A stretch of DNA of 64,000 nt from Parapusillimonas sp013416435 (GTDB lineage Bacteria > Pseudomonadota > Gammaproteobacteria > Burkholderiales > Burkholderiaceae_B): the NCBI RefSeq assembly GCF_052180245.1, contig NZ_CP197474.1, positions 3,162,001-3,226,000 of the forward strand, given 5' to 3'. Made by a program: the position numbers and the translations under genes. Under the pieces are notes generated by a model that saw nothing but the letters and a program-made list of their open reading frames with translations, ran no database searches and was not told where the DNA came from. Positions 17,821 to 26,931 of this stretch are shown piece by piece. How positions within the stretch are numbered: position 1 is the first letter of the stretch; each line of letters begins with the position of its first letter.

Positions 17821-17851
17821 ATTAGAAAGCCTCTAGCGGCTTCAGAGTCAA
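17821..17851 (-). promoter_or_regulatory. MerR-type promoter/operator of the P-type ATPase gene
   Basis: On the minus strand a -35 TTGACT (17846-17851) and a -10 TCTAAT (17821-17826) are separated by 19 bp, longer than the optimal 17 and typical of MerR-activated promoters. The spacer holds the inverted repeat AAGCC-GCTAGA-GGCTT, the expected regulator site. It lies 26 nt upstream of the ATPase ATG. Confidence 0.8.
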
Positions 17852-17944
17852 GCGCTTTGATTTCACCCCGCAACAGGTCAGATCTTGATTTCTTGATCGC
17901 ACAAGCCTATAGTCACTCGAGTGTTATAAACAATAGAGGCCGTC

Positions 17945-18367
17945 ATGCCAATGAAGATCGGTGAGCTTGCCAAACGTACAGAATCAACGGTTGAAACCAT
18001 CCGGTACTACGAAAAGGAGGGCTTGCTGCCCGAGCCTTCTCGAAGCGATGGCAATTATCGTTTGTATGGCGAGGAACACATTGAACGCTTACGATTCATC
18101 CGGCACTGCCGTACGCTCGACATGGCGTTGGACGAAGTTCGAACTTTGCTTCGGTACCGCGATACGCCTACTGAGGATTGTGGCGACGTGAATGCCTTGC
18201 TTGATGAGCACATCCACGCGGTGGAGGTGCGCGTCGACGAGTTGATGCAATTAAAGGGGCATCTGGTGGTTTTGCGCCAAAAATGCGCGAGCACGGCACC
18301 GACCAGTTCATGCGGGATATTGCGTGCCCTTTCCGATCGATCTTGCCATGCGGAGAAGCTGCCCTAG
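17945..18367 (+). CDS. Pb(II)/Cd(II)-responsive MerR regulator (PbrR/CadR)
   Basis: MerR-family activator of 140 residues: N-terminal winged helix (MKIGELAKRTESTVETIRYYEKEGLL), long dimerisation helix, metal-binding loop. Three cysteines, Cys79, Cys114 and Cys123, match the Pb(II) site spacing of PbrR proteins; CadR proteins carry related sites. It faces away from the P-type ATPase across a 149-bp gap containing a MerR-type promoter. An AT-rich segment just upstream probably holds its own promoter. Confidence 0.9.
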   Translation: MPMKIGELAKRTESTVETIRYYEKEGLLPEPSRSDGNYRLYGEEHIERLRFIRHCRTLDMALDEVRTLLRYRDTPTEDCGDVNALLDEHIHAVEVRVDELMQLKGHLVVLRQKCASTAPTSSCGILRALSDRSCHAEKLP

Positions 18368-18457
18368 TGAGGTGACGAACCAGAAAACACGCGGATTACT
18401 TTATTGTCATATTTCCGAAATGATAGTCGGGTATACGAAGCCATGCGGTAGCGGCGC

Positions 18458-18492
18458 AGCAAGGACGCACAGCGGTGTGAGCGCTCCTTGCT
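18458..18492. terminator. Hairpin between convergent genes
   Basis: AGCAAGGA (18458-18465) pairs with TCCTTGCT (18485-18492) around a 19-nt loop; a short T-rich stretch follows. It lies between the convergent regulator and Acr3-like gene, fitting a weak terminator. Confidence 0.45.
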
Positions 18493-18542
18493 TTGTTGAC
18501 CTAAAGCTTTAATAAAGTAGGTAAGCGTGCAGGGCCTCTTGT

Positions 18543-19547
18543 TTACTTGGAGGCTTGCGGCGCAGTACGAACGGTGCCGCCGAGCTTTGCAATCAAACGT
18601 ACGTAGACCAGTTCACTAATTAACTCGACCAAGGTTTGCGTGACGATGATTGCCGGCAGGACGGGGATGGCCCCAGGCACAGCGAGGGCAAGCGGCAACA
18701 CGACCAGAGAATTACGCGTTCCGGCACTGAAAGCGACGGCCCGTCCGGCGGCGGGATCAAGGCGAAATAACCGGCCGACACTCCATCCGATGAATGGAGC
18801 AATCATGGCAAAGAGGATATAAAACGGGATCACGCCCAAGGCCGCATCGGTGGCTGGCCCGAGCTGCGCCAGGACAGCCAACACGACAATGAACAAGACG
18901 ACGGCGGTCGCTGGTACGGGCAAAAACCCAAGTGCCGCGGATGCTCTTTTACCACTGTGGCTTCGAGCTGCCCACAGCTGCATGGCGCCGGCCAGGGCGA
19001 GCGGAGCAGCAATTAACCAGACAAAGGCATGGACGAAGGGGCCGGGCTGGACAAGGGTTGCTGCATCATTCCCGAGGAACAGTCCCAGATAGACTGGTAG
19101 CAACAACATCTGCACAACCAAGAGCGTGGGAGTTGCCGCCAATAGCAGGCGAGCATCAGCTCGCCCCAAGTGCGAGAACGTTACTACGTAGTCGATGCAC
19201 GGCGTCAGCAACACCAACAGAACCCCTAATCGCACCAGAGGGTCGGGCGGCAGGAGTTGCACGACTACAGCAATCAAAAGCGGAATAGCCACAAAGTTCG
19301 TGGTGAGTAATGCAGCGAGAAACCGACCACGACCGAATGCTCGCCCAAGATCGGCTAATGGCACTTGCAGGAATGTTACAAACAACATAACAGCGAGCGC
19401 GGGATTGATGCCATATCCGAGTGCCGTGGTGCCAGGCACTAATGAAACCACTAAAACAGCTAAGACAACCGAGCCCAAATAGATGCCGACTTGGTGCTTT
19501 TCGACTAACTCTCTCTTGATTTGCATACCTCTGTTTAGCTCCGCCAT
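18543..19547 (-). CDS. Acr3-like arsenite/metalloid exporter (BASS superfamily)
   Basis: Ten-helix transporter of 334 residues in the bile acid:sodium symporter/arsenic resistance superfamily. The conserved cysteine sits in LTPCIDYVVTFSHLG, in the helix where Acr3 has its essential Cys; a second conserved block is AFSAGTRNSLVVLPLALA. It is probably an arsenite or antimonite exporter, though divergent relative to classical Acr3. It lies downstream of arsH and arsC on the minus strand. Confidence 0.82.
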   Translation of the reverse strand: MAELNRGMQIKRELVEKHQVGIYLGSVVLAVLVVSLVPGTTALGYGINPALAVMLFVTFLQVPLADLGRAFGRGRFLAALLTTNFVAIPLLIAVVVQLLPPDPLVRLGVLLVLLTPCIDYVVTFSHLGRADARLLLAATPTLLVVQMLLLPVYLGLFLGNDAATLVQPGPFVHAFVWLIAAPLALAGAMQLWAARSHSGKRASAALGFLPVPATAVVLFIVVLAVLAQLGPATDAALGVIPFYILFAMIAPFIGWSVGRLFRLDPAAGRAVAFSAGTRNSLVVLPLALAVPGAIPVLPAIIVTQTLVELISELVYVRLIAKLGGTVRTAPQASK

Positions 19548-19708
19548 ACTAAATTACGTGCATATTATGCGGATGACCGAACGTCAACACGAAGCCCCGT
19601 AATAGCGTTGCTCTGAAATTCCGGGCAGATACAAGCATCAAACCATGGCCTACTCGCACCATACGTCAATATCCAAAGCACGGTCCGAAGACCGTGCTCC
19701 GTTGCCGT

Positions 19709-20467
19709 TTAGCTTCCTGTGCTTTCTGCCTCGTGCTCCATGGCGCGCTCCGCCAAGCGGGCGACCTCGGCCGCCACTCCCTTTCGCTCGCTGTAGCGGT
19801 CTGTCAAGTAATCGCTGCGATCCCGGACCAGCAAGGTGAATTTAACAAGTTCTTCCATCACGTCGACGACACGGTCGTAGTAGGCCGAAGGTTTCATCCG
19901 TCCGTCCTCGTCGAACTCCTGGTAGGCCTTCGCCACCGATGACTGGTTAGGGATGGTCACCATGCGCATCCAACGGCCAAGTACGCGCAGCGCGTTGACC
20001 GCGTTAAAGGATTGGGAGCCGCCGCTGACCTGCATGACAGCGAGGGTACGGCCTTGCGTCGGTCGCACGCTTCCCACCTCCAGAGGCAGCCAATCGATTT
20101 GGCTCTTGAACACCCCTGTTAAGGTGCCATGTCGTTCGGGGCTACACCAGACCTGCCCTTCGGACCAATTCGATAGTTCCCGCAACTCAATGACTTTAGG
20201 ATGATCGGCAGGAACGCTATCGGGCAGCGGAAGACCCTGTGGATTAAAAATTCTTGTTTCGGCGCCCAAGCGCGTCAGGATGCGCGCCGCTTCTTCGGTA
20301 AGGAGGCGGCTGTATGAGCGCTCACGTAGCGAACCGTACAGTAGAAGAATACGGGGCGGATGCGTTGCCCCAACCGACAAGGAAAGTTTGTCATGAGTGG
20401 GTGTATCCAATAGGGTCTCGTCGACTATTGGCAAGGTCAAATCGGCGGGTGAAGAATAGCTGGTCAT
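19709..20467 (-). CDS. arsH: ArsH NADPH-dependent FMN reductase / organoarsenical oxidase
   Basis: ArsH flavoprotein of about 252 residues. The FMN-binding loop is LYGSLRERSYSRLL (about residues 45-58), with ERHGTLTGVFKSQIDWLPL and QVSGGSQSFNAVNALR further on, all characteristic of ArsH. It oxidises trivalent organoarsenicals. The start at ATG 20467 has GAGA upstream; a TTG at 20479 is possible. Confidence 0.94.
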   Translation of the reverse strand: MTSYSSPADLTLPIVDETLLDTPTHDKLSLSVGATHPPRILLLYGSLRERSYSRLLTEEAARILTRLGAETRIFNPQGLPLPDSVPADHPKVIELRELSNWSEGQVWCSPERHGTLTGVFKSQIDWLPLEVGSVRPTQGRTLAVMQVSGGSQSFNAVNALRVLGRWMRMVTIPNQSSVAKAYQEFDEDGRMKPSAYYDRVVDVMEELVKFTLLVRDRSDYLTDRYSERKGVAAEVARLAERAMEHEAESTGS

Positions 20468-20526
20468 CAATATTCTCAAACTAACAAAAAAAGACGCGCT
20501 GAGTCGCGTTGGAGGGCGGAGTATCG

Positions 20527-20952
20527 TTAACGCACGCGTTGGCCGCGCTCATCGATGACAACTTCCCCGTCCTCTTTGGTAAAGGGCCCCTGCTGGGCTT
20601 GAGGAAGAATATCGAGAACCATCTCCGAAGGCCGGCACAGGCGTACCCCTAAGGGTGTAACAACGAAAGGTCGGTTCATCAAAATGGGATGCTCTTGCAT
20701 CGCCTCGAGCAACTGGGCATCCGTGAGTGCCGTATTATCCAGGCCCAGTTCCATAAATGGAGTGCCTTTTTCACGTAGCGCCTGGCGCACCGTTAACCCG
20801 GCACGTTGAATTAGATCGGCGAGCGCCTCACGGGAGGGTGGCGTTTTCAAGTACTCAATTACGGTGAGCTCTATACCGGCATTGCGGATCAAGTCCAGCG
20901 TGTTGCGCGAGGTGCCGCAGTCGGGATTGTGGTAGATCGTGATATCGCTCAT
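20527..20952 (-). CDS. arsC: Glutaredoxin-dependent arsenate reductase ArsC
   Basis: Reduces arsenate to arsenite with glutathione and glutaredoxin. Catalytic Cys12 is in HNPDCGTSRN; oxyanion-binding arginines are expected in the NRPFVV and VRLCRP segments. It has 141 residues, as in plasmid R773 ArsC. It is the first gene of the minus-strand arsC-arsH-acr3-like unit and is divergent from arsR. Confidence 0.95.
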   Translation of the reverse strand: MSDITIYHNPDCGTSRNTLDLIRNAGIELTVIEYLKTPPSREALADLIQRAGLTVRQALREKGTPFMELGLDNTALTDAQLLEAMQEHPILMNRPFVVTPLGVRLCRPSEMVLDILPQAQQGPFTKEDGEVVIDERGQRVR

Positions 20953-20974
20953 AGTGGTTCCATTATTTTAACGT

Positions 20975-20995
20975 TTCTAGTATTATTGATCAATG
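20975..20995 (+). promoter_or_regulatory. Divergent ars control region with palindrome at the arsR start
   Basis: The 40-bp gap between arsC and arsR ends in the perfect palindrome ATTGATCAAT (20985-20994), overlapping the arsR ATG. A -10-like TAGTAT lies just upstream and no SD is seen, so arsR may be nearly leaderless and self-repressed. Inference from position only. Confidence 0.4.
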
Positions 20996-21334
20996 GAAAC
21001 GAAAAGTATAGTCCGCGCACTGGCCGCCATCGCCCACGAGTCCCGCCTGGAAGCCTATCGCTACTTGGTGCAAGCCGGCCCAGCCGGCCTACCGGCCGGG
21101 CAGCTGTCAGAATTGGTAGGGATTGCGCCCTCCTCGCTTTCTTTTCACCTAAAAGAACTGGTGAACGCGGGGCTGTTGTCGTCGCGACAAGAAGGACGTT
21201 TTGTATTTTATTCAGCCGAATACGAAGCCATGAATTCTCTTCTGACCTATCTCACCGAAAACTGCTGTGGCGGAAACCCGTGCTCGCCCGTAAGTCTCGA
21301 TGCCTGTGCCGTGACCCAGAAAACGCGCGCTTGA
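20993..21334 (+). CDS. arsR: ArsR arsenite-responsive repressor
   Basis: Winged-helix repressor of 113 residues (IAHESRLEAYRYLVQAG; recognition helix around SSLSFHLKELVNAGLL). The metalloid ligands appear to be a C-terminal cluster, Cys91, Cys92 and Cys97 (NCCGGNPC), instead of the CVC in helix 4 of R773 ArsR; this resembles the Acidithiobacillus-type site. It heads the arsR-arsC-arsC-arsB unit. Confidence 0.92.
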   Translation: METKSIVRALAAIAHESRLEAYRYLVQAGPAGLPAGQLSELVGIAPSSLSFHLKELVNAGLLSSRQEGRFVFYSAEYEAMNSLLTYLTENCCGGNPCSPVSLDACAVTQKTRA

Positions 21335-21391
21335 CCACTCTCATGGACTGGCCATTGAACCAGCAACACACAACAGAGGACATTTTGCACT

Positions 21392-21913
21392 ATGTCAGAT
21401 AAAGTTTATAACACCCTGTTTCTTTGTACAGGGAATTCAGCGCGCAGCATCATGGCCGAAGTGCTACTCAATTCTTTCGGCCATGATCGTTTTAAGGCAT
21501 TCAGCGCCGGAAGCCGCCCCGGCCCGCACGTGAATCCGATTGCTCTCGACATTCTTCAAGCAACGCGTCTGTCGGTCGATGGCTTGCGCAGCAAAAGCTG
21601 GGATGAGTTCGCCCGACCAGGAGCCCCACAAATGGACTTTGTGGTCACCCTCTGCGATAGCGCAGCGGGTGAAGAATGTCCATTGTGGCCTGGCCAACCG
21701 ATCACCGCACACTGGGGCTTTGAAGATCCATCGGCCAGTACGGGAACCGCTGAAGAACAGCGAGGGAAGTTTGATAAGGTTTTTCGCCAGATCGCAACCC
21801 GCATCAAGATTTTCAATAGCCTGCCATTGGCCACGCTGGACAAAGCGGCAATCAAACGCGAACTCGACACACTGGGCGATCGCGCAACACTAGCGAGCAC
21901 CACAGCTTCTTAA
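21392..21913 (+). CDS. arsC: Thioredoxin-type arsenate reductase (LMW phosphatase fold), copy 1
   Basis: Low-molecular-weight phosphatase-fold arsenate reductase, 173 residues. P-loop LCTGNSARS carries nucleophile Cys12; a later cysteine in VTLCDSAAGEECP could provide the resolving disulfide. AGAGGACAT precedes the ATG. It lies directly after arsR. Confidence 0.88.
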   Translation: MSDKVYNTLFLCTGNSARSIMAEVLLNSFGHDRFKAFSAGSRPGPHVNPIALDILQATRLSVDGLRSKSWDEFARPGAPQMDFVVTLCDSAAGEECPLWPGQPITAHWGFEDPSASTGTAEEQRGKFDKVFRQIATRIKIFNSLPLATLDKAAIKRELDTLGDRATLASTTAS

Positions 21914-22006
21914 CCAATATGCGCTCGGACAGGTTCGGCGCGAGCCCTTTTGCGGATCTGAATCTGTTGCCAGGATCGCCCTTCCCATCTCTTGTGTATC
22001 GCATAT

Positions 22007-22486
22007 ATGAACGTCCTTTTCCTGTGCACGGGTAACTCGTGCCGCTCTATCCTGGCTGAAGCCACTTTCAATCACCTTGCGCCTACAGGCTGGGAGGCCA
22101 TGAGCGCCGGCAGCCATCCTACGGGCCAGGTTCACCCCAGGTCATTGGCGCTGCTCGCGCGTGAAGGCATTTCAGTTGATGGTTACTTCAGTAAAGCCTG
22201 GGATAACCTGCCGCACACGCCCGATGTGGTCGTTACCGTTTGTGCCAGCGCCGCAGGCGAAACCTGCCCCGCGTACCTGGGGCCAGCCATACGCACACAT
22301 TGGGGCGTTGAGGATCCTGCCCACGCCACGGGCACCGACGACGAAATTGACGCGGCGTTCGATGCTGCATACCGCATTTTACGAACGCGCATTGAGGCAT
22401 TCTTGGCGTTGTCGCTCACTGATTTGAAGAATGACCCGACCCGCCTGAAAGCCGAACTCGATCGTATTGGCGATCTTTTCCCTTGA
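22007..22486 (+). CDS. arsC: Thioredoxin-type arsenate reductase (LMW phosphatase fold), copy 2
   Basis: Second phosphatase-fold ArsC, 159 residues. P-loop FLCTGNSCRS has Cys7, and VTVCASAAGETCP matches copy 1. Start chosen at ATG 22007 (MNVLFLC); an in-frame TTG at 21992 extends it by five residues. The two copies are clearly diverged, so this is not a recent tandem duplication. Confidence 0.86.
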   Translation: MNVLFLCTGNSCRSILAEATFNHLAPTGWEAMSAGSHPTGQVHPRSLALLAREGISVDGYFSKAWDNLPHTPDVVVTVCASAAGETCPAYLGPAIRTHWGVEDPAHATGTDDEIDAAFDAAYRILRTRIEAFLALSLTDLKNDPTRLKAELDRIGDLFP

Positions 22487-22574
22487 TGCATCATTGCGTT
22501 TTTGAATTGACGTTCTCATCTCCAATGCCCTTTGCCGAGGGCGCCTTCCCGTTTGTCGTAAAGAGAGATACAAC

Positions 22575-23861
22575 GTGCTTGCTGCACTATTAATTTTTAT
22601 TGTCACCATTGTCCTGGTTATTTGGCAGCCGCGCGGCTTGAACATTGGTTGGAGCGCTTTGATCGGCGCAGCACTTGCGCTGGCTTTCGGCGTAGTGAGC
22701 TTCAGCGACATACCCGTGGTCTGGCAGATTGTCTGGAACGCGACCGGCACGTTCGTGGCAATCATCATTATCAGTCTGTTATTGGACGAAGCGGGCTTTT
22801 TTGAATGGACAGCACTGCATGTCGCCAGGTGGGGCGGTGGGCATGGCCGGCGATTATTCGCACTGATCGTGTTGCTTGGGGCTGCGGTATCTGCGTTCTT
22901 CGCCAATGACGGCGCCGCCTTGATTTTGACACCCATCGTCATGGCCATGCTGTTGGCGTTAGGATTTAGCCCTGCAGCCACACTGGCTTTTGTCATGGCG
23001 GCGGGCTTTATTGCCGACACGGCCAGTCTGCCACTCATCGTGTCCAACCTGGTCAATATTGTTTCCGCTGATTTTTTCGATATTAGTTTTGCGCGATATG
23101 CCGCGGTCATGGTGCCCGTCAACGTTGTGTCCGTTGCCGCCACCCTGCTGGTTCTGTTGCTGTATTTCTACCGCAGTATTCCGGTTCGCTACGACGACAG
23201 CCAGCTCAAAGAACCGAAAACGGCGATTCGCGATCTGGCGACATTTCGCGCCGGCTGGATCGTACTAGGGTTGTTGTTGATCAGTTTTTTCACCCTTGAA
23301 GAATTTGGCGTGCCAGTCAGTGCCATTGCAGCTTTGGGTGCAATCACGCTGCTTATCGTCGCGGGACGCGGGCACAAAATCAGCACACGCAAAGTCGTGC
23401 GCGAAGCGCCTTGGCCTATCGTAATATTCTCTCTGGGCATGTATTTGGTCGTCTATGGGCTGCGCAATGCGGGGCTGACGGAAATGATCGCTAATCTGCT
23501 CGACTATCTGGCCAGCCACGGTTTATGGGCTGCCACCTTGGGCACCGGCGTGCTCACCGCCCTACTCTCGTCCATTATGAATAACATGCCTACCGTTCTG
23601 GTCGGGGCGCTTTCGATTGACGCCAGTCAGGCAACGGGCGTGGTTAAAGAAGCCATGATCTATGCCAATGTCATTGGCAGCGACCTGGGCCCCAAGATCA
23701 CGCCTATCGGCAGCTTGGCTACGCTCCTGTGGCTGCATGTCCTGGCACGCAAGGGGATGACCATTACGTGGGGATATTACTTCCGAGTAGGCATCGTGCT
23801 CACTTTGCCCGTATTGCTTATTACCCTCGCGGCGCTCGCGCTGCGATTAGGTGTTACATGA
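22575..23861 (+). CDS. arsB: ArsB arsenite efflux antiporter
   Basis: Inner-membrane arsenite/proton antiporter of 428 residues with about twelve helices. Family segments are FFANDGAALILTPIVMAML, GFIADTASLPLIVSNLVNI and SIMNNMPTVLVGAL. GTG start with AGAGA upstream. It closes the + strand ars unit. The stop codon lies within the CopR-like box of the following copper ATPase gene. Confidence 0.95.
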   Translation: MLAALLIFIVTIVLVIWQPRGLNIGWSALIGAALALAFGVVSFSDIPVVWQIVWNATGTFVAIIIISLLLDEAGFFEWTALHVARWGGGHGRRLFALIVLLGAAVSAFFANDGAALILTPIVMAMLLALGFSPAATLAFVMAAGFIADTASLPLIVSNLVNIVSADFFDISFARYAAVMVPVNVVSVAATLLVLLLYFYRSIPVRYDDSQLKEPKTAIRDLATFRAGWIVLGLLLISFFTLEEFGVPVSAIAALGAITLLIVAGRGHKISTRKVVREAPWPIVIFSLGMYLVVYGLRNAGLTEMIANLLDYLASHGLWAATLGTGVLTALLSSIMNNMPTVLVGALSIDASQATGVVKEAMIYANVIGSDLGPKITPIGSLATLLWLHVLARKGMTITWGYYFRVGIVLTLPVLLITLAALALRLGVT

Positions 23862-23874
23862 CAAAAATGTAATG
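23857..23874 (-). promoter_or_regulatory. Putative CopR box 1
   Basis: On the minus strand reads CATTACATTTTTGTCATG, one of four near-identical 18-bp elements in front of copper genes (others at 32595, 35102 and 36111). It lies 140 bp upstream of the copper ATPase start and overlaps the arsB stop codon. Confidence 0.7.
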
Positions 23875-24013
23875 CGCCAAGCCCCGAATTAACGTCTGAT
23901 CACGTGTTGGTATGTGGCATGATGGAATTTGACCCCAATTTCCCTGGCGCTAAAAGCATCTGGCCGTACACGGGCTGAACTTGCGCTCACACTCTTGGAA
24001 GGTTTTTATCGCC

Positions 24014-26347
24014 ATGGCGCACAACAAGTCTGAACCTCACAACCACAACGTGACGCAGCCCGCCTCCAGCTTGCAACTAACCGATCCTGTGTGCGGTATG
24101 CCAGTGACGAAAGACTCCGTAAATCAGGTTCAGCATGAAGGCAAGCGTTTCTATTTTTGTAGCACCAAGTGCTCGGAAACGTTCAAGCGTGATCCCAAAA
24201 AATTCACCGGTCAGAAAAACAAGAACGAAGCAGCTTTCGAGCAGGTAGCTCCTGGCACAATTTATACCTGTCCGATGCACCCTGAGATTCGACAGGATCG
24301 TCCAGGAAACTGTCCGAAGTGTGGCATGGCGCTCGAGCCACTGATGCCCAGCCTGGAAGACGACAATCCCGAACTGAAAGATTTCTCTCGGCGATTCTGG
24401 TGGACGCTGCCCTTTACGGTCATTGTGACCGTGCTGGCCATGTTCGGCCCGCAGCTTGGCTGGTTCAGCATGAGCGCCCAGACATGGATCGAACTCGTGT
24501 TATCTATACCCGTGGTGCTATGGGCCGGCCAGCCCTTCTTCGTACGCGGCTGGCAATCCGTTATCAACAGTAGCCCCAATATGTGGACGCTCATTGGCCT
24601 GGGTACAGGCGCCGCGTTTGTCTACAGCGTAGTGGCGACAATCGTACCGGACGTTTTTCCCGAAACGTTCATGTCCATGGGGCGTGTGGCTGTTTACTTT
24701 GAAGCCGCAGTGGTCATCATTTCCTTGACTCTGTTTGGCCAGATCCTGGAACTGCGGGCGCGTTCGCAGACGTCAGCTGCCATCAAATCACTGCTGGGAC
24801 TCGCACCCAAAACAGCCCGCCGGATCAACGCGGATGGATCAGAAGAAGATGTACCCCTGACGCACGTGCATGAAGGCGATCGCTTGCGCGTGCGTCCCGG
24901 GGAGAAGGTCCCCGTTGATGGCGTCGTCGAAGATGGTGCGAGTTCGCTGGATGAATCCATGCTCACGGGCGAACCTCTGCCGGTGAGCAAGCGCGCTGGT
25001 GACAAAGTGATTGGCGCGACGATGAACACATCCGGCTCGCTAATAATTAGAGCTGAAAAGGTCGGCTCAGCGACCGTGCTTTCGCAGATCGTGCAGCTCG
25101 TCGCACAAGCGCAGCGCTCCCGCGCACCGATGCAACGCATGGCAGATCAAGTGGCTGGTTATTTTGTGATGGCAGTCGTCGTCATCGCCATCATCACGTT
25201 TTTTGTTTGGGGTACTTTTGGGCCGCAACCGAGCTGGGTATATGGCCTGATTAACGCCGTAGCTGTACTGATCATCGCCTGCCCATGTGCCCTGGGCTTG
25301 GCCACGCCCATGTCCATTATGGTGGCAACCGGCCGTGGCGCCACCCAGGGCGTGCTGTTTCGCGATGCAGCAGCCATCGAGAACCTACGTAAAGTCGATG
25401 TCCTTATCGTCGATAAGACCGGCACCTTGACGGAAGGCCGCCCTGCGTTCGAGCAGGCCATTCCGGCAGGCGACACAGAGGCTGCCGAAGTGCTGCGTCT
25501 GGCGGCTAGCCTTGATCAAGGCAGTGAACATCCGCTAGCAGACGCCATTGTTAGCGCAGCGCGTGAGCAAGGCTTAAGCCTCAGTGCCGTCAACGAGTTC
25601 GAATCGGGTAGCGGTATTGGGGTGCGGGGCCAGGTCGACGGTAAGCACCTCGCCCTCGGCAACACCGCTCTCATGGACCAAGAAAACGTTAACGTTACGA
25701 TCATGGCCAGTACCGCCGAATCGTTGCGCACCAAGGGTGCAAGCGTCATGTATTTGTCAACAGACGGTCAATTAATAGGCTTGCTGGCCGTCTCTGATCC
25801 AATCAAGAAAAGCACACCGGAAGCCGTGAAGGATCTCAAGGCGGCTGGGATCCGCGTCATCATGGCAACAGGCGACGGCATTTCGACGGCTAAAGCTGTG
25901 GCACAGCAATTAGGAATTGACGAGGTTCACGGTGAAGTGAAGCCGGCCGACAAGCTGGATTTGGTCAGCAAACTTCAAGCAGAAGGCCGAGTTGTTGCGA
26001 TGGCCGGCGACGGCATTAATGACGCACCTGCCCTAGCCAAAGCGGATGTCGGGATTGCGATGGGTACCGGAACCGACGTGGCGATGAACAGCGCGCAGGT
26101 CACGCTGGTCAAGGGAGACTTGCGCGGCATCTCGATTGCGCGCCACCTCTCGGACAAAACAATCGCCAATATGAAGCAAAATCTCGGCTTCGCATTCGTT
26201 TACAACGCTCTTGGGGTGCCCTTGGCCGCTGGGGTCTTGTACCCGTTTGTCGGGCTGTTGCTTTCACCCATGTTCGCGGCATTGGCGATGAGTCTGAGTT
26301 CAGCATCGGTCGTTTTCAATGCCCTTAGGCTTCGAAAGTCTACCTGA
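24014..26347 (+). CDS. copA: Copper/silver-exporting P1B ATPase with YHS and HMBD domains
   Basis: Cu(I)/Ag(I) efflux ATPase of about 777 residues. Instead of HMA domains it has an N-terminal His-rich stretch, a YHS domain (DPVCGM...FYFCSTKC) and a heavy-metal-binding module (YTCPMHPEI...CPKCGM). The catalytic part has TGEP, CPC in IIACPCALGLATP (about residue 422), DKTGTLTEG (Asp about 467) and GDGINDAPAL. Start at ATG 24014, after GGAAGG; an earlier GTG-type start at 23981 is less likely. It is distinct from the multicopper oxidase also named CopA. Confidence 0.94.
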   Translation: MAHNKSEPHNHNVTQPASSLQLTDPVCGMPVTKDSVNQVQHEGKRFYFCSTKCSETFKRDPKKFTGQKNKNEAAFEQVAPGTIYTCPMHPEIRQDRPGNCPKCGMALEPLMPSLEDDNPELKDFSRRFWWTLPFTVIVTVLAMFGPQLGWFSMSAQTWIELVLSIPVVLWAGQPFFVRGWQSVINSSPNMWTLIGLGTGAAFVYSVVATIVPDVFPETFMSMGRVAVYFEAAVVIISLTLFGQILELRARSQTSAAIKSLLGLAPKTARRINADGSEEDVPLTHVHEGDRLRVRPGEKVPVDGVVEDGASSLDESMLTGEPLPVSKRAGDKVIGATMNTSGSLIIRAEKVGSATVLSQIVQLVAQAQRSRAPMQRMADQVAGYFVMAVVVIAIITFFVWGTFGPQPSWVYGLINAVAVLIIACPCALGLATPMSIMVATGRGATQGVLFRDAAAIENLRKVDVLIVDKTGTLTEGRPAFEQAIPAGDTEAAEVLRLAASLDQGSEHPLADAIVSAAREQGLSLSAVNEFESGSGIGVRGQVDGKHLALGNTALMDQENVNVTIMASTAESLRTKGASVMYLSTDGQLIGLLAVSDPIKKSTPEAVKDLKAAGIRVIMATGDGISTAKAVAQQLGIDEVHGEVKPADKLDLVSKLQAEGRVVAMAGDGINDAPALAKADVGIAMGTGTDVAMNSAQVTLVKGDLRGISIARHLSDKTIANMKQNLGFAFVYNALGVPLAAGVLYPFVGLLLSPMFAALAMSLSSASVVFNALRLRKST

Positions 26348-26451
26348 AGTGCAACGCGTCGCGTGAGTCGGTGGCACTTGAACTTAGCAAGTAGCCAAAG
26401 CTGACGTGTTTGGAGAAATAGCAAATCTTTACGTAAAACAGGAGTTCCGCC

Positions 26452-26898
26452 ATGCGCCAATACCTTCGATTTGCCGCCATGATAGGCACCTCAACCATCA
26501 TCATGTTCGGCCTTATGTATTTGAATACGTATGAGCTGACCGACGTATTTTTTAGTGAGACGCGCGTCTACATGGCGTTGCTGATGGGCGCTGCGATGGC
26601 GATCATCATGCTGGCCTTCATGCTGAACATGCATCAGAATCGCCGGGTGAATATCGGGATTTTTGCCGGAAGCGCGGTTGTATTCGTCCTTGCGCTCTGG
26701 CTTGTGCGTAGTCAGACAACCATCGAGGACGTTTCTTGGATGAAGGCAATGATTCCACATCATTCCATCGCAATCTTGACCAGCGAACGAGCGAATCTCT
26801 CAGATCCGCGTGTTCGTGAGCTAGCCGGTCAAATCATCGAGTCACAGCGAAGGGAAATCGAAGAGATGAAAGCGCTTATCAATGATCTCGAGAAATAA
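26452..26898 (+). CDS. DUF305 membrane protein
   Basis: 148 residues with three N-terminal membrane helices and a C-terminal helical DUF305-type domain bearing MIPHHSIAIL, a His-His pair in a four-helix bundle, and a long acidic/basic helix. DUF305 proteins often travel with copper-resistance genes but their role is not established. AGGAG lies 6 nt upstream of the ATG. Confidence 0.82.
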   Translation: MRQYLRFAAMIGTSTIIMFGLMYLNTYELTDVFFSETRVYMALLMGAAMAIIMLAFMLNMHQNRRVNIGIFAGSAVVFVLALWLVRSQTTIEDVSWMKAMIPHHSIAILTSERANLSDPRVRELAGQIIESQRREIEEMKALINDLEK

Positions 26899-26931
26899 GT
26901 CCGCATCTGAGTCGCAAGTGAGACCAACGGA

